The notes beneath the pieces are model-generated. The model worked only from the letters and a program-made list of their open reading frames with translations. It was not told the origin of the DNA and did no database searches. Made by a program: the position numbers and the translations under genes. DNA of 38,258 nt from Thermoanaerobaculales bacterium (GTDB taxonomy: Bacteria > Acidobacteriota > Thermoanaerobaculia > Thermoanaerobaculales > Sulfomarinibacteraceae): assembly GCA_029287235.1 (NCBI GenBank), contig JARFRM010000137.1, positions 1 to 38,258 on the forward strand, written 5' to 3'. Shown here in pieces: positions 8,590 to 17,314 of this stretch. How positions within the stretch are numbered: position 1 is the stretch's first letter; each line of letters starts with the position of its first letter.

Positions 8590-9345
8590 ATGATCAGGAA
8601 AACACTATGCACCGCAATGATGATCGGGTTCTTGGCTGCCGCCTTACCCACGCAGGCGCAGGACGCCCGCGAGATCGTCCAGGGCGCCATCGACAACTGG
8701 CGGGGGCTCTCGTCGTACGGTGAGATGACCATGACCATCCACCGGCCGTCGTGGGAGCGATCCATGTCCATGCGGGGCTGGACCTCGGGCTCGAAGAAAT
8801 CACTCATCCGCGTGACGGCGCCAAAGAAAGACGCCGGCAACGGCACCCTGATGGTGGACAACAACATGTGGTCCTACGCCCCCAAGGTCAACCGGGTGAT
8901 CAAGGTGCCGTCCTCCATGATGGGTCAGAGCTGGATGGGCTCGGATTTCTCAAACAAGGATGTGTCGCGGGCCGATGACATCGTCGATCAGTACGACCAC
9001 ACCCTCCTCGCCACTGATGAGATCGACGGCCACACGGTGTGGACCATTCAGTCGATCCCGCACGAGGAGGCCGCAGTGGTCTGGGGCAAGGAAGTGCTCG
9101 AAGTCCGCGACGACTATGTCCTGCTCGAGCAGGAGTTCTGGGATCAGGACGGGGTCCTGGTGAAGACCCTCAAGACCCTCGAGATCGGCAAAATGGGTGG
9201 TCGGAACATCGCCATCCGACAGCGGATGTCCAAAGTGGAAACCGACGATGAGTGGACCGAGCTTTCGGTCCAGAGCATGGAGTTCGACATCGAGATCTCG
9301 GACAACACCTTCACACGTTCTAACCTGCAGAACCCCCGGGACTAG
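8590..9345 (+). CDS. LolA-like outer-membrane lipoprotein-sorting family protein (PF17131 type)
   Basis: This 251-residue periplasmic protein has a signal peptide (MIRKTLCTAMMIGFLAAALP, cleavage near TQAQD). ATG 8590 has GGAG at 8580-8583. An in-frame ATG at 8578 is possible but would place that site inside the gene. The half beta-barrel LolA-like family is recognised by SSYGEMTMTIHRP, KKSLIRVTAPKKDAGNGTLM, MWSYAPKVNRVIKVPSSMM and especially SWMGSDFSNKDVSRADDIVD. The 'MGSDF' block is typical of the LolA_like family. Such proteins are thought to carry a hydrophobic ligand across the periplasm. With two FtsX-type permeases, an ATPase and an outer-membrane barrel downstream, it is the likely periplasmic shuttle of an export system. 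The cargo is unknown. Confidence 0.88.
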   Translation: MIRKTLCTAMMIGFLAAALPTQAQDAREIVQGAIDNWRGLSSYGEMTMTIHRPSWERSMSMRGWTSGSKKSLIRVTAPKKDAGNGTLMVDNNMWSYAPKVNRVIKVPSSMMGQSWMGSDFSNKDVSRADDIVDQYDHTLLATDEIDGHTVWTIQSIPHEEAAVVWGKEVLEVRDDYVLLEQEFWDQDGVLVKTLKTLEIGKMGGRNIAIRQRMSKVETDDEWTELSVQSMEFDIEISDNTFTRSNLQNPRD

Positions 9346-9357
9346 GAACAGCGGACC

Positions 9358-10593
9358 ATGAGCAACATCACCTTCCGACTGGCGTGGAGAAACCTCTGGA
9401 GGCGAAAACGCCGGACCTGGCTCACCGTCGGCGCCATGGTCTTTAGCAACATCATCCTGGTCTTTCTGATCTCCATGCAACTCGGGATGTACGCCATGAT
9501 GATCGAGAACACCCTCAGGGCCCAGACCGGTCACCTCCAGGTGCAGGCGCCGGGCTACAAGGACGACCTCAAGATGCGTCAGGTGGTGCCGGATGTCATC
9601 GACCTCGCGGCAAAGCTCCGGTCCGAGATCGGGAGCGACGAGATCGCCGCACGGGCTTCGGCCTTTGCCCTGGTCTCGAGCGAGGAGCGGAGCTACGGCC
9701 TCCAGATTTCCGGGGTCGAACCGGAGTTCGAGACCCGAGTCTCGAGCCTCCCCGGTCTGGTCACCGAAGGCCGGTTTCTCGAGGACGCCATGGCCGAGGA
9801 GATCGTCATCGGAAGCGTGCTGGCCCGCAACCTCCGCACCGGGCTCGGTGACGAGTTGACCATCATCGGCAGTGGTCGCGACGGCTCATTCGCCGCCGCG
9901 GTGGTCACCGTGGTCGGGGTTTTCGAAAGCGGGATGCCCGACATGGACCGCGGCTTCGCCGAAGTCCCCCTCGGTTTCTTCCAGGATACGTTCTACATGG
10001 AGGGCGCCGGCCACTCGGTGGTGGTCATGGCGCCTACGTTGATCCAGGTGGGCGCCCTCGGCGGTCGTGTGGAGAGCTTGCTGCCGGCCGGTGAGGGGCT
10101 CGTGGTCCACAACTGGGATGTGCTCCTGCCGGGTCTCAAACAGGCGATTCAGGCCGATTTCGTCAGCGCCTGGTTCATGTATGGGATCCTCATCATCCTC
10201 GTTGCCTTCAGCGTGCTCAACACCCAGCTCATGTCGGTGCTCGAACGGACCAAGGAGTTCGGGATCACTATGTCCCTCGGTGTGACCCCGGGGCGGCTCG
10301 GCCGGCTGGTCCTGCTCGAATCGGGTCTGATGGGCAGTCTCGGGCTACTCCTCGGTATAGTCTTCGGCGGTGCACTGGTGGCCTGGCTCGGCCACACCGG
10401 ATTCACCTACCCGGGTCTCGAGGAGATGGCGGGGCAGTTCAACCTCCCGGGCCGGATCTATCCGCAGTTCTCGGCGATCGGGCTTCTCATGGGTCCCATG
10501 ATCGTTCTTCTGGCCAGCGTGACGGCCTCCATCTATCCGGCGGTGCGGCTCCACTGGCTCGAGCCGGTGGCGGCCATGAGGGCGGCGGAATGA
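9358..10593 (+). CDS. ABC transporter permease, FtsX/LolCE type (1)
   Basis: The 411-residue protein has the MacB/LolC/FtsX topology. One TM lies near residues 20-45 (WLTVGAMVFSNIILVFLISM), then a large periplasmic domain of about 220 residues. Three TMs follow near 265-295 (WFMYGILIILVAFSVLNTQLMSVLERTKEFGITMSLG), 325-350 and 375-400. The block VLNTQLMSVLERTKEFGITMSLGVTPGRLGRLVLLES is the conserved FtsX coupling region that contacts the ATPase. Its stop overlaps the next permease start (ATGA at 10590-10593), so the two are translationally coupled and probably form a heterodimer, as LolC and LolE do. Confidence 0.92.
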   Translation: MSNITFRLAWRNLWRRKRRTWLTVGAMVFSNIILVFLISMQLGMYAMMIENTLRAQTGHLQVQAPGYKDDLKMRQVVPDVIDLAAKLRSEIGSDEIAARASAFALVSSEERSYGLQISGVEPEFETRVSSLPGLVTEGRFLEDAMAEEIVIGSVLARNLRTGLGDELTIIGSGRDGSFAAAVVTVVGVFESGMPDMDRGFAEVPLGFFQDTFYMEGAGHSVVVMAPTLIQVGALGGRVESLLPAGEGLVVHNWDVLLPGLKQAIQADFVSAWFMYGILIILVAFSVLNTQLMSVLERTKEFGITMSLGVTPGRLGRLVLLESGLMGSLGLLLGIVFGGALVAWLGHTGFTYPGLEEMAGQFNLPGRIYPQFSAIGLLMGPMIVLLASVTASIYPAVRLHWLEPVAAMRAAE

Positions 10594-11819
10594 ACCAGTT
10601 CAAGATGATCCTCCGTCTCGCCTGGCGCAATCTCTGGCGCAACCACCGTCGGACCCTGATCATGATCGCGGCCATCGTCATCGGCGCCTGGTCCATGATC
10701 TTCATGACCGCCCTCATGCGCGGGATGGTCGACGACATGGTGGCGGATGGGATCAGCGTCCTCCCCGGCCACGTCCAGATCCACCACCCCGACTACCGCG
10801 ACGACCCGACCATTGCCAACGTCATCGCACCTCCGTCGGGCGAGCTGCTCGAAGCGCTCGGTGGTGCCGAGGTCGTCGCCTGGGCCACCCGTGTGCGGGT
10901 CCCCGCGGTGATCTCTTCGGAGCGCGACACCCGCGGGGTCACCCTTGTGGGGATCGAGCCACTGCGCGAGCGCGACATCAGCTTTGTCGCCGGTGACGTG
11001 GTCGAGGGCGAATTCCTGACCTCACCTGACGATCGCGGGCTTGTGATCGGACGCAAGCTCGTCGAAAAGCTCGAGACCGGGCTCGGCAAACGAGTCGTCG
11101 TCATGAGCCAGGATCAGGAGAACGAAATCGCCGATCGCGGCTTCCGCATCGTCGGTATCTTCGAATCGAAGCTCGCCCAGTACGAAGAGGGCTTTGTCTT
11201 CGCGGGCGAAACCGTCGTCCAGAAGCTGCTCGGGGTCGGCGACCAGATCTCGGAGGTCGCCATCCTCGGCTCCGACTATCGCAATGTCGAGACCCTTTTC
11301 CGGTCCATCGAGGCGGCCGCGGGCGACGGTGTCGAGACCCTGCCGTGGAACGAGATCGACAGCTATCTCGGTTCCATGCTCGCGGTGATGGACGGCTTCG
11401 TCATCGTTTTTATCGTGGTCGTCTTCCTCGCACTTTCGTTCGGGCTGGTCAACACCCTGGTGATGGCGGTCTTCGAACGGGTTCGTGAGATCGGTCTCAT
11501 GCTCGCCCTCGGGATGACGCCGCGTTCGATCCTCGGTCAGATCGTCACCGAGTCGGTGCTGCTGCTGATCATCGGCCTGGTCATCGGCAATGTGGCCGCC
11601 ATCGCCACCATCGAACCGCTCAAGGACGGGATCGATGTTTCCATCGTCGGCGAAGGGATGGAGATGATGGGGGCTTCGAGCGTGCTCTACCCGGCGCTCT
11701 ATCTCAAAGACATCGTCATGGCGAACCTCATTGTCATCATTCTCGGATTCTTCGCCAGTCTCTCACCGGCCTGGCGAGCCTCGAAGTACGACCCGATCCG
11801 GGCCATCACCAAGGTGTGA
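10590..11819 (+). CDS. ABC transporter permease, FtsX/LolCE type (2)
   Basis: This 409-residue protein is a paralogue of the preceding permease with the same 1+3 TM topology. Both begin with LAWRNLW followed by basic residues (R/N-rich RRT). The coupling region is VNTLVMAVFERVREIGLMLALGMTPRSILGQIVTESVLLLIIG near residues 283-325. Its periplasmic domain begins with DDMVADGISVLPGHVQIHHPDYRDD, parallel to the first permease's LRAQTGHLQVQAPGYKDD. It overlaps the upstream gene by 4 bases and ends 12 bases before the ATPase, so all three share one transcript. Confidence 0.92.
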   Translation: MNQFKMILRLAWRNLWRNHRRTLIMIAAIVIGAWSMIFMTALMRGMVDDMVADGISVLPGHVQIHHPDYRDDPTIANVIAPPSGELLEALGGAEVVAWATRVRVPAVISSERDTRGVTLVGIEPLRERDISFVAGDVVEGEFLTSPDDRGLVIGRKLVEKLETGLGKRVVVMSQDQENEIADRGFRIVGIFESKLAQYEEGFVFAGETVVQKLLGVGDQISEVAILGSDYRNVETLFRSIEAAAGDGVETLPWNEIDSYLGSMLAVMDGFVIVFIVVVFLALSFGLVNTLVMAVFERVREIGLMLALGMTPRSILGQIVTESVLLLIIGLVIGNVAAIATIEPLKDGIDVSIVGEGMEMMGASSVLYPALYLKDIVMANLIVIILGFFASLSPAWRASKYDPIRAITKV

Positions 11820-11831
11820 CCAGGAGAAAGC

Positions 11832-12524
11832 ATGAAAAGCGTCACCTGTAAGCAGCTGTGCAAGACCTACCACCAGGGCGAGGTCGAGGTCATCGGTCTC
11901 GATCACGTCGACCTCGAGATCAATGAGGGGGGATTTGTCTGTCTCTCGGCCCCGTCCGGCGGCGGCAAGACGACCCTGCTCAACGCCATCGGCGGACTCG
12001 ACACCCCAGACAGCGGCAAGATCTGGCTTGCGGGAGAACGCATCGACACCCTCGGCAAGGGAGAGCTCGCCAACATGCGGCTCCACCGGATAGGATTTGT
12101 CTTCCAGGCCTACAATCTGATCCCCGTGCTCACGGCGCGGGAGAACATCGAGTTCGTCATGGAGGTCCAGGGTGTGCCCGCCGACGAGCGCGAGAAACGA
12201 TCGACCGCGATTCTCAGAGAAGTGGGCCTCGAGGGGCTCGGCGACCGGCGGCCGGCGCAGATGTCTGGTGGTCAACAGCAGCGGGTGGCGGTGGCGCGGG
12301 CCATTGTTTCCAAGCCCGCGCTGGTCCTCGCCGACGAGCCGACGGCCAATCTCGACTCGCACACAGCCGAGCAGCTCATGGAGCTCTTTGTCGAGCTCAA
12401 CGAGCACCACGGCACGACCTTTGTCATCGCCACCCACGACCAGCGGGTCATGCGCTACGCCAAGCGGGTGATCCACATGCTCGACGGCAAGGTGGTCGAT
12501 GATGAGCGCCGGGACGTGGCGTAG
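11832..12524 (+). CDS. ABC transporter ATP-binding protein, LolD/MacB type
   Basis: The 230-residue ATPase powers the two preceding permeases. Walker A is APSGGGKT (residues 40-47), where Ala replaces the usual first Gly. The essential Gly-Lys-Thr is intact. The ABC signature reads MSGGQQQRVAVARAI, Walker B ALVLADEPTANLDS, and the switch histidine lies in FVIATHDQRV. GFVFQAYNLIPVLTARENIEF is the Q-loop region typical of LolD/MacB enzymes, which work mechanically on periplasmic substrates rather than transporting through the membrane. The ribosome site AGGAGA lies just upstream of ATG 11832. Confidence 0.94.
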   Translation: MKSVTCKQLCKTYHQGEVEVIGLDHVDLEINEGGFVCLSAPSGGGKTTLLNAIGGLDTPDSGKIWLAGERIDTLGKGELANMRLHRIGFVFQAYNLIPVLTARENIEFVMEVQGVPADEREKRSTAILREVGLEGLGDRRPAQMSGGQQQRVAVARAIVSKPALVLADEPTANLDSHTAEQLMELFVELNEHHGTTFVIATHDQRVMRYAKRVIHMLDGKVVDDERRDVA

Positions 12525-12556
12525 GGGGGGCGCTGAAGTGCGTGGTCAACCCTCTC

Positions 12557-12636
12557 CCTCTCCTTCTCCCACTCCCTCTCCCCTGAAGCGCCCGTGCATC
12601 GCAAGGGAGAGGGAGAGGGAGTGGGAGAAGGAGAGG
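12557..12636. repeat. 26-bp perfect inverted repeat of CT/GA-rich DNA with CATCGCA in the loop
   Basis: Bases 12557-12582 (CCTCTCCTTCTCCCACTCCC...) are exactly complementary to 12611-12636. The 28-base loop contains CATCGCA (12597-12603), the same heptamer that punctuates the other repeat islands. It begins 33 bases after the ATPase stop. No T-run follows, so it is not a standard terminator. Confidence 0.85.
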
Positions 12637-12679
12637 TCCATCCCCCACGCTCGTCGAAACTCCACCCGGGTTCGCACAC

Positions 12680-12747
12680 CAAGCAGGCTGGAAGCCTGCT
12701 CCACACTGGCGAGTCGCGTGTTGTGGAGCTGGCATCCTGCCTGCTTG
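12680..12747. repeat. REP-like imperfect palindrome, B-module variant
   Basis: Left arm 12680-12705 (core GCAGGCTGGAAGCCTGC, ending CCACA) pairs with right arm 12722-12747 (TGTGGAGCTGGCATCCTGCC core) with about three mismatches in 26. The arms resemble the B modules at 20704, 21982 and 23463, again with the CCACA-ending arm on the left. The palindrome ends exactly where the best start codon of the barrel gene begins. Confidence 0.75.
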
Positions 12748-14064
12748 TTGGATGGGCATCCGTCTCATCGGGCACGGACGCGGACGCGGACGCGGGATAA
12801 GTCGCCAAGGGCAGCATATTTCGCTCTGATTGCGATTGCGCTGTTGCTTTCAACTGATGCCTTCGCCACCGACATCGACATCGGAGGCCGCGTGAGTCCG
12901 CAGGCGGCGGTGACGCTGTATCCGGACAACAGCATCTTCACCGAGGAGTTCGGTTCGAGCTCGATCTACTCGGCTTTCGACGCCCGGGTGGTCTTCGGCG
13001 TCAGACACAAAAAATTCAGCTTTGATACCGACTACCAGCTCATCGGGATCTACGCCGATCAGCTCGAGCTGACTCGCGAGCTGCCACCCGAACTGCAGGT
13101 GCTCTTCCGCCACCTGCCCACCGACCGCACCCGGCTCTTCGACCTGACTCATATCTTCTCAGACGCAGGAAAGACCGCCACCCTCCAGCGGCTCGATCGG
13201 TTGTCGGTGGGATTCGCCACCGACCACGTGGTCATGAGATTAGGTCGCCAGGCCATCACCTGGGGCAACGGCCTCGTGTACAACGTGATGGACATCTTCA
13301 ACCCTTTCGATCCGGCCGCGGTGGACAAGGAGTTCAAGACCGGCGACGACATGATCTACGGACAGGTCCTCCAATCGAATGGCAACGATCTCCAGGGGGT
13401 GATGGTCTTCAGACGCGATCCCATCACCGGCGATGTGGAGTCCGACCAGGGATCGTTGGCCTTCAAATACCACCTCATGGGTGGAAGCTACGAACTCGAC
13501 GTCCTGGCTGCGCAGCACTACGGCGACAACCTTGTCGGGGTCGGCGCCAATGTCAGCATCGGCGGCGGCGTCCTCCGCGGTGACCTGGTGGTCGCCGACA
13601 CCGATGACGGCACCATTCCGTCGCTGGTCACCAGTTGGTCCCAGTCGTGGATCTGGGGCGGCAAGAACGTCAGCGGTTTAGCCGAGTACTTCTACAACGG
13701 CTTCGGTCAGGCGGACGGTTGCTACTCACCCCTGTGTCTGGCGGAAAACCCCGACCTTTACAAACGCGTCGCCCGCGGTGAGCTCTTCAACCTCGGCCGT
13801 CACTACCTGGCCCTGAGCGCCATGATCGAGGTGACGCCCCTGTTCCTCCTGACCCCGAACATCTTTGTCAACCTGCAGGACCCGAGTGCGCTGGCCCAGG
13901 TGGTCTTTCAGAACGACCTTCAGGAAAACCTCCAGCTATGGAGTGCCATCGCGCTACCGGTCGGCGCCGACGGCACCGAGTTCGGCGGCGCGGCTTCGGC
14001 CACACCCGAGCTCTATGTATCCGCCGGGCCGTCGGTTTCGGTACAGCTCGTCTGGTACTGGTAG
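12748..14064 (+). CDS. Putative outer-membrane beta-barrel protein of the ABC export operon
   Basis: The mature part is clear: a signal-peptide core (AYFALIAIALLLSTDAFA), then about 410 residues of alternating polar/aromatic strands. It ends in VSVQLVWYW, whose final aromatic residue is typical of Bam-dependent outer-membrane barrels. Motifs include RQAITWGNGLVYNVMDIFNPFDP, which recalls DUF1302/porin-like proteins; I cannot name the family. The start is uncertain. I give TTG 12748 because it puts a basic segment (HRARTRTRTRDKSPR) before the hydrophobic core, but no ribosome site is visible. The frame stays open back to ATG 12499 inside the ATPase gene, so a coupled start there is formally possible. 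The upstream region has been filled by repeats (12557-12747 and an ACGCGG run at 12777-12795). Confidence 0.7.
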   Translation: MDGHPSHRARTRTRTRDKSPRAAYFALIAIALLLSTDAFATDIDIGGRVSPQAAVTLYPDNSIFTEEFGSSSIYSAFDARVVFGVRHKKFSFDTDYQLIGIYADQLELTRELPPELQVLFRHLPTDRTRLFDLTHIFSDAGKTATLQRLDRLSVGFATDHVVMRLGRQAITWGNGLVYNVMDIFNPFDPAAVDKEFKTGDDMIYGQVLQSNGNDLQGVMVFRRDPITGDVESDQGSLAFKYHLMGGSYELDVLAAQHYGDNLVGVGANVSIGGGVLRGDLVVADTDDGTIPSLVTSWSQSWIWGGKNVSGLAEYFYNGFGQADGCYSPLCLAENPDLYKRVARGELFNLGRHYLALSAMIEVTPLFLLTPNIFVNLQDPSALAQVVFQNDLQENLQLWSAIALPVGADGTEFGGAASATPELYVSAGPSVSVQLVWYW

Positions 14065-14083
14065 GACTTCACGGGAAATTCAC

Positions 14084-14144
14084 TTGACAGCCGATCACCC
14101 GCGACCTATCTTGCCCTTCCAAGTTCCCGACCGACCGGTCGGTC
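14084..14144 (+). promoter_or_regulatory. Promoter and 16-bp TetR operator for the RND efflux operon
   Basis: TTGACA (14084-14089), 17 bases and TATCTT (14107-14112) form a good promoter. GACCGACCGGTCGGTC (14129-14144) is a perfect 16-bp palindrome located in the leader, 16 bases before ATG 14161. Its ACCGACCGGTCGGT core is the classic AcrR/TetR-type operator. Its left half shares GACCGA with the operator at 7875. Confidence 0.88.
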
Positions 14145-14160
14145 AGAACAGGAATGAGAC

Positions 14161-14775
14161 ATGAAGTCAACATCCACGACAGTCCGGGGAGCGAAACGTC
14201 CGCTCATTCTCCGCGCCGCCACCGAGGTCTTTGCCGAGCAGGGCTTCAACTCGGTGACGGTGGCCGGGATCGCCGATCGAGCCGGAATCGGCAAGGGAAC
14301 GGTCTACGAGTACTTTTCTTCCAAGGACGAGCTGCTCTTCGCCGTTTTCGAGTGGATGAACGAAGGCATCGCCGATCGAATCCGATCCCTCATCGAAGAG
14401 GGTGGGACCACTCATGAACGACTCCGGCGGTTGATGGATCTCGGCGCCGAGGTCACGCGAGAGCAGGTGGATATGCAGGCGGTGGCCCTCGATTTCTGGT
14501 CGGCATCGCGCGGAACCAAGTCGGAAGAGCGCTACAACCAGGCCTGCCTTTCAACCTATCGGGCCTACCGGACGCTCGTCGCCGACGTCATTCGCGAGGG
14601 CCAACAAACCGGTGAGCTGAAACCGTCGATCGACGCCGACGCCATCGCCGTGATGATCGTCGCCGCCATGGATGGGCTCGGGATCCAGATCTTCTTTGAT
14701 CGCGGGGTCGATCCGGTCACGACCGTCGACGGCTTCGCCGAGGTCCTGCTTGCCGGTCTCGAGGTGACATCATGA
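14161..14775 (+). CDS. TetR/AcrR-family regulator of the RND efflux operon
   Basis: This 204-residue protein has the TetR DNA-binding domain at residues 12-60 (LILRAATEVFAEQGFNSVTV, AGIADRAGIGKGTVYEYFSSKDELLFAVF). Its C-terminal domain resembles the region of AcrR-like proteins that includes FWSASRG and MDGLGIQIFFD. Its stop overlaps a possible ATG of the TolC gene (ATGA at 14772). It almost certainly represses its own promoter at the 14129-14144 palindrome, and with it TolC, adaptor and pump. The inducer should be a pump substrate. Confidence 0.94.
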   Translation: MKSTSTTVRGAKRPLILRAATEVFAEQGFNSVTVAGIADRAGIGKGTVYEYFSSKDELLFAVFEWMNEGIADRIRSLIEEGGTTHERLRRLMDLGAEVTREQVDMQAVALDFWSASRGTKSEERYNQACLSTYRAYRTLVADVIREGQQTGELKPSIDADAIAVMIVAAMDGLGIQIFFDRGVDPVTTVDGFAEVLLAGLEVTS

Positions 14776-14834
14776 CGAATATCGAAAACCGACCCGCGCC
14801 GGACTCCGTAGGAGTTCCGGACAGGAGGGCGCAG

Positions 14835-16175
14835 ATGAATCGAGCCACCCGCCGGGCGCTGCCCGTTATCTTGATCCTGGTTCTGGCCGCCGGAACAGTC
14901 CTCGCGCAGGGGGTCGACGAGAAGAAGACCACCCTCATGGAGCTCGTGATCTCGGCGCTGGAGACCCACGAGCTCATCGACATCGCAGACAGCGAAATCA
15001 GGCGTGCCCAGGCCGACAAAAAGCTCGCGAGATCGGCGATCATGCCGAGGGTCAACCTCGACGGCGCCTATACGTTCTACGGCCAGGAGACTTCCATTGA
15101 GCTCTCTCCGGGCGAGGAGTTCGTCATCCAACCCTCACAGGACTGGTCGTGGAACGCCAATCTGCGTCAGACCTTGTTCTACGGCCTCCGTCCATGGCGA
15201 GCGAGGGACATCGCCAAGCTCAATTACGACATCGCCAAGCTCGACAAACGAACCACTATCAACGACCTGACCCTCGAGGTGGCGGCGGCGTTTCTCTCGG
15301 CCCGCGCGGCCGAGGAGAGCGTCGAGGTCCGCAGGGTCGCCCTCGAACAGATCGAGGGACAGCTCAAGGTGGCCGAGCGTCGCTTCGAGGTGGGTGAAAC
15401 ATCCATCGCCGATGTCGCCCGTTGGCGGTCCGAGGTGGCCGGAGCCAAACAGGCCTATGTCGTGGCCAAGGGCGACGCCAAGTTCGCCCAAAACAGCCTC
15501 GCCCGATTGGTCGGTATGGCCGAGATCGGCACCCTCGAGCGACTCGGTCCGGTACCAACCCCTCCCGGTGACGTCGATGCCCTGACCACCACAGCTTTCG
15601 AAGACCGTTGGGAGATGAAGACGCTCTACCACCAGATGGAGGCCGCCGGTCTCTTCGTCAAACTCGAAAAGGGCGCCTTCCTCCCCGAGCTCGAGGCCAC
15701 GGCCCAGTACTTCCAACAAAAGGCGTCGTTCCCATCCCAGGGTTGGGCCTCGCTGATGTTCAACCTGAAGGTGCCGATCTACCAGGGCGGCGTCGTCAAG
15801 GCCAACGTCGCCAAGGCCAGGGAGGATCTTCGCCAGGTCGAACTTCTCGAGCAGACACTGAGGCGGAGCATCGCCAATCAGGTCGATTCGGCCTACATCG
15901 GCTACGAAGCCGCCGATGCCGCCCTCGACGCGGCTCGCGAGCGGACCAAGGCCGCCACCGAGGCCTATCGCCAGGTGGAACGCGCCTACCGGGTCGGCGA
16001 GACCTCGGCCGTGGCGTTGCTCGACGCGACTACCGAGGCCATCGACGCCGAAACAACCCACATCATCGCGCGGGCGCAACGCGAGTTCCAGGCGATCTCG
16101 CTGCGCCACGCCATCGGTCTGTTCCCCTTGCCGGATCTCGACTACTCCGATTTCGACGCCAACACCGAGGAGTGA
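14835..16175 (+). CDS. TolC-family outer-membrane efflux protein
   Basis: I place the start at ATG 14835, giving 446 residues, because AGGAGGG (14823-14829) lies just upstream and the protein then opens with a proper signal peptide (MNRATRRALPVILILVLAAGTVLAQ). The alternative ATG 14772 overlaps the TetR stop and would add 21 residues before the signal. The mature protein shows the two-fold TolC repeat with long heptad-rich helices: EIRRAQADKKLARSAIMPRVNLDGAYT and later GAFLPELEATAQYF. VEVRRVALEQIEGQLKVAERRFEVGETSIADVARWRSEVAGAK and its second-half counterpart QVERAYRVGETSAVALLDATTEAIDAE are diagnostic. It provides the exit duct for the RND pump. Confidence 0.93.
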   Translation: MNRATRRALPVILILVLAAGTVLAQGVDEKKTTLMELVISALETHELIDIADSEIRRAQADKKLARSAIMPRVNLDGAYTFYGQETSIELSPGEEFVIQPSQDWSWNANLRQTLFYGLRPWRARDIAKLNYDIAKLDKRTTINDLTLEVAAAFLSARAAEESVEVRRVALEQIEGQLKVAERRFEVGETSIADVARWRSEVAGAKQAYVVAKGDAKFAQNSLARLVGMAEIGTLERLGPVPTPPGDVDALTTTAFEDRWEMKTLYHQMEAAGLFVKLEKGAFLPELEATAQYFQQKASFPSQGWASLMFNLKVPIYQGGVVKANVAKAREDLRQVELLEQTLRRSIANQVDSAYIGYEAADAALDAARERTKAATEAYRQVERAYRVGETSAVALLDATTEAIDAETTHIIARAQREFQAISLRHAIGLFPLPDLDYSDFDANTEE

Positions 16176-16180
16176 CAACC

Positions 16181-17284
16181 ATGACACCCGAACGACTCCG
16201 CCTGATCTCCGCCCTTTCCATCGTCGTCCTCGCCCTTGGGCTCGGCGCCTGTCACAAGACCGAAGGCGATACGGACGGCATCAAGAATGCCGAGGAGGCC
16301 CTCGAAAAGGCTCTCGCCCCGCGCGAGGTCGAGCTGATCACACCCGAGATCCGAAATGAGAATCCGTCGGTGCAGCTGGTCGGTGAGATCCGCGCGTACG
16401 ACATCGTCACCGTCTCAGCAGAGATCGCCGGCAAGGTCGATCGTGTTTTTGTCGAGGTCGGGGATCGCGTCGCCAAGGGAGCACCACTCATCGAGGTCGA
16501 CCGCGAGACCTTTGCCATCTATCTCGCCCAGTCGGAAGCCAATGTCGAAGCCGCGGCGGCCGATCTCGCGCTCGCCGAAAAGGACCTCGAACGCAAGAGG
16601 GACCTCCGGTCCGATGAAACCATCCCCCAAGCGACCCTCGACCAGGCGCAGGCGGGCTTCGATCTCGCCACGGCCAGGCTCGCCGCCGCCGAAGCGTCCT
16701 CGAGCCTCGCCCAGCGCAACTACGATCGAAGCGTCATTCGTGCCCCCGCCGCCGGCGCCATCACCGAGCGGATGGTGGTTGCGGGTCAGTGGGCCGATGT
16801 CGGCGCCGGATTGCTCGAGTTGGCCCTGGGAGGCAAGGTCAAGATCGCCGCGCGGGTCCCCGAGTCCTGGGTCGGCCGCTTCGCGGGGTTGGAAGAATTC
16901 GGCTTCACCGTCGGTACGGGATCGACGGTCCACACGGCACAGATCTACAGCCTCCAGCCGGTGGTTCGCGAGGCCAGCCGTTCGTTTGAAATCGTCGGAA
17001 CGGCGCCCAACGACGGCACCATCCGGCCGGGGATGTTCGCCAACGTCACCCTGACCTCTCCCGAAACCAGGGCCACGTTGTGGCTGCCCGTCTCCGCCGT
17101 CTCCACCTCGGATCTTCCCCAGGTGCTCATGGTTGCAAACGACGAGATCGTCTACCGCAAGGTCCAGATCGGCCGCCGCGACGCCGGGGTCATCGAGATC
17201 GTCTCGGGTCTCGACGAAGGCGAAGAGGTGATTCTCGACACCTCCGGTCTCTCGCGCGGTCTGCCGGTCAAGATCGTCGGCTGA
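16181..17284 (+). CDS. RND efflux periplasmic adaptor (membrane-fusion) lipoprotein
   Basis: The 367-residue protein starts at ATG 16181, five bases after the TolC stop, and carries a lipobox LGAC with Cys24, so it is lipid-anchored like AcrA. A hydrophilic linker is followed by the biotinyl-lipoyl half (TVSAEIAGKVDRVFVEVGDRVAKGAPLIEVD). A coiled-coil hairpin of about 80 residues rich in Ala and Glu follows (ANVEAAAADLALAEKDLERKRDL...ATLDQAQAGF), then the second lipoyl half (RSVIRAPAAGAITERMVVAGQWADVG). A beta-barrel and a membrane-proximal domain close it. It bridges the RND pump and the TolC channel encoded on either side. Confidence 0.94.
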   Translation: MTPERLRLISALSIVVLALGLGACHKTEGDTDGIKNAEEALEKALAPREVELITPEIRNENPSVQLVGEIRAYDIVTVSAEIAGKVDRVFVEVGDRVAKGAPLIEVDRETFAIYLAQSEANVEAAAADLALAEKDLERKRDLRSDETIPQATLDQAQAGFDLATARLAAAEASSSLAQRNYDRSVIRAPAAGAITERMVVAGQWADVGAGLLELALGGKVKIAARVPESWVGRFAGLEEFGFTVGTGSTVHTAQIYSLQPVVREASRSFEIVGTAPNDGTIRPGMFANVTLTSPETRATLWLPVSAVSTSDLPQVLMVANDEIVYRKVQIGRRDAGVIEIVSGLDEGEEVILDTSGLSRGLPVKIVG

Positions 17285-17314
17285 AAGCCTGCGATGAGCA
17301 AACCACTCCATTCT

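Noticed and set aside
15608-16175. Extension of the RND adaptor frame upstream to 15608
   Set aside because: It overlaps the TolC gene completely, and the lipoprotein signal begins at ATG 16181.
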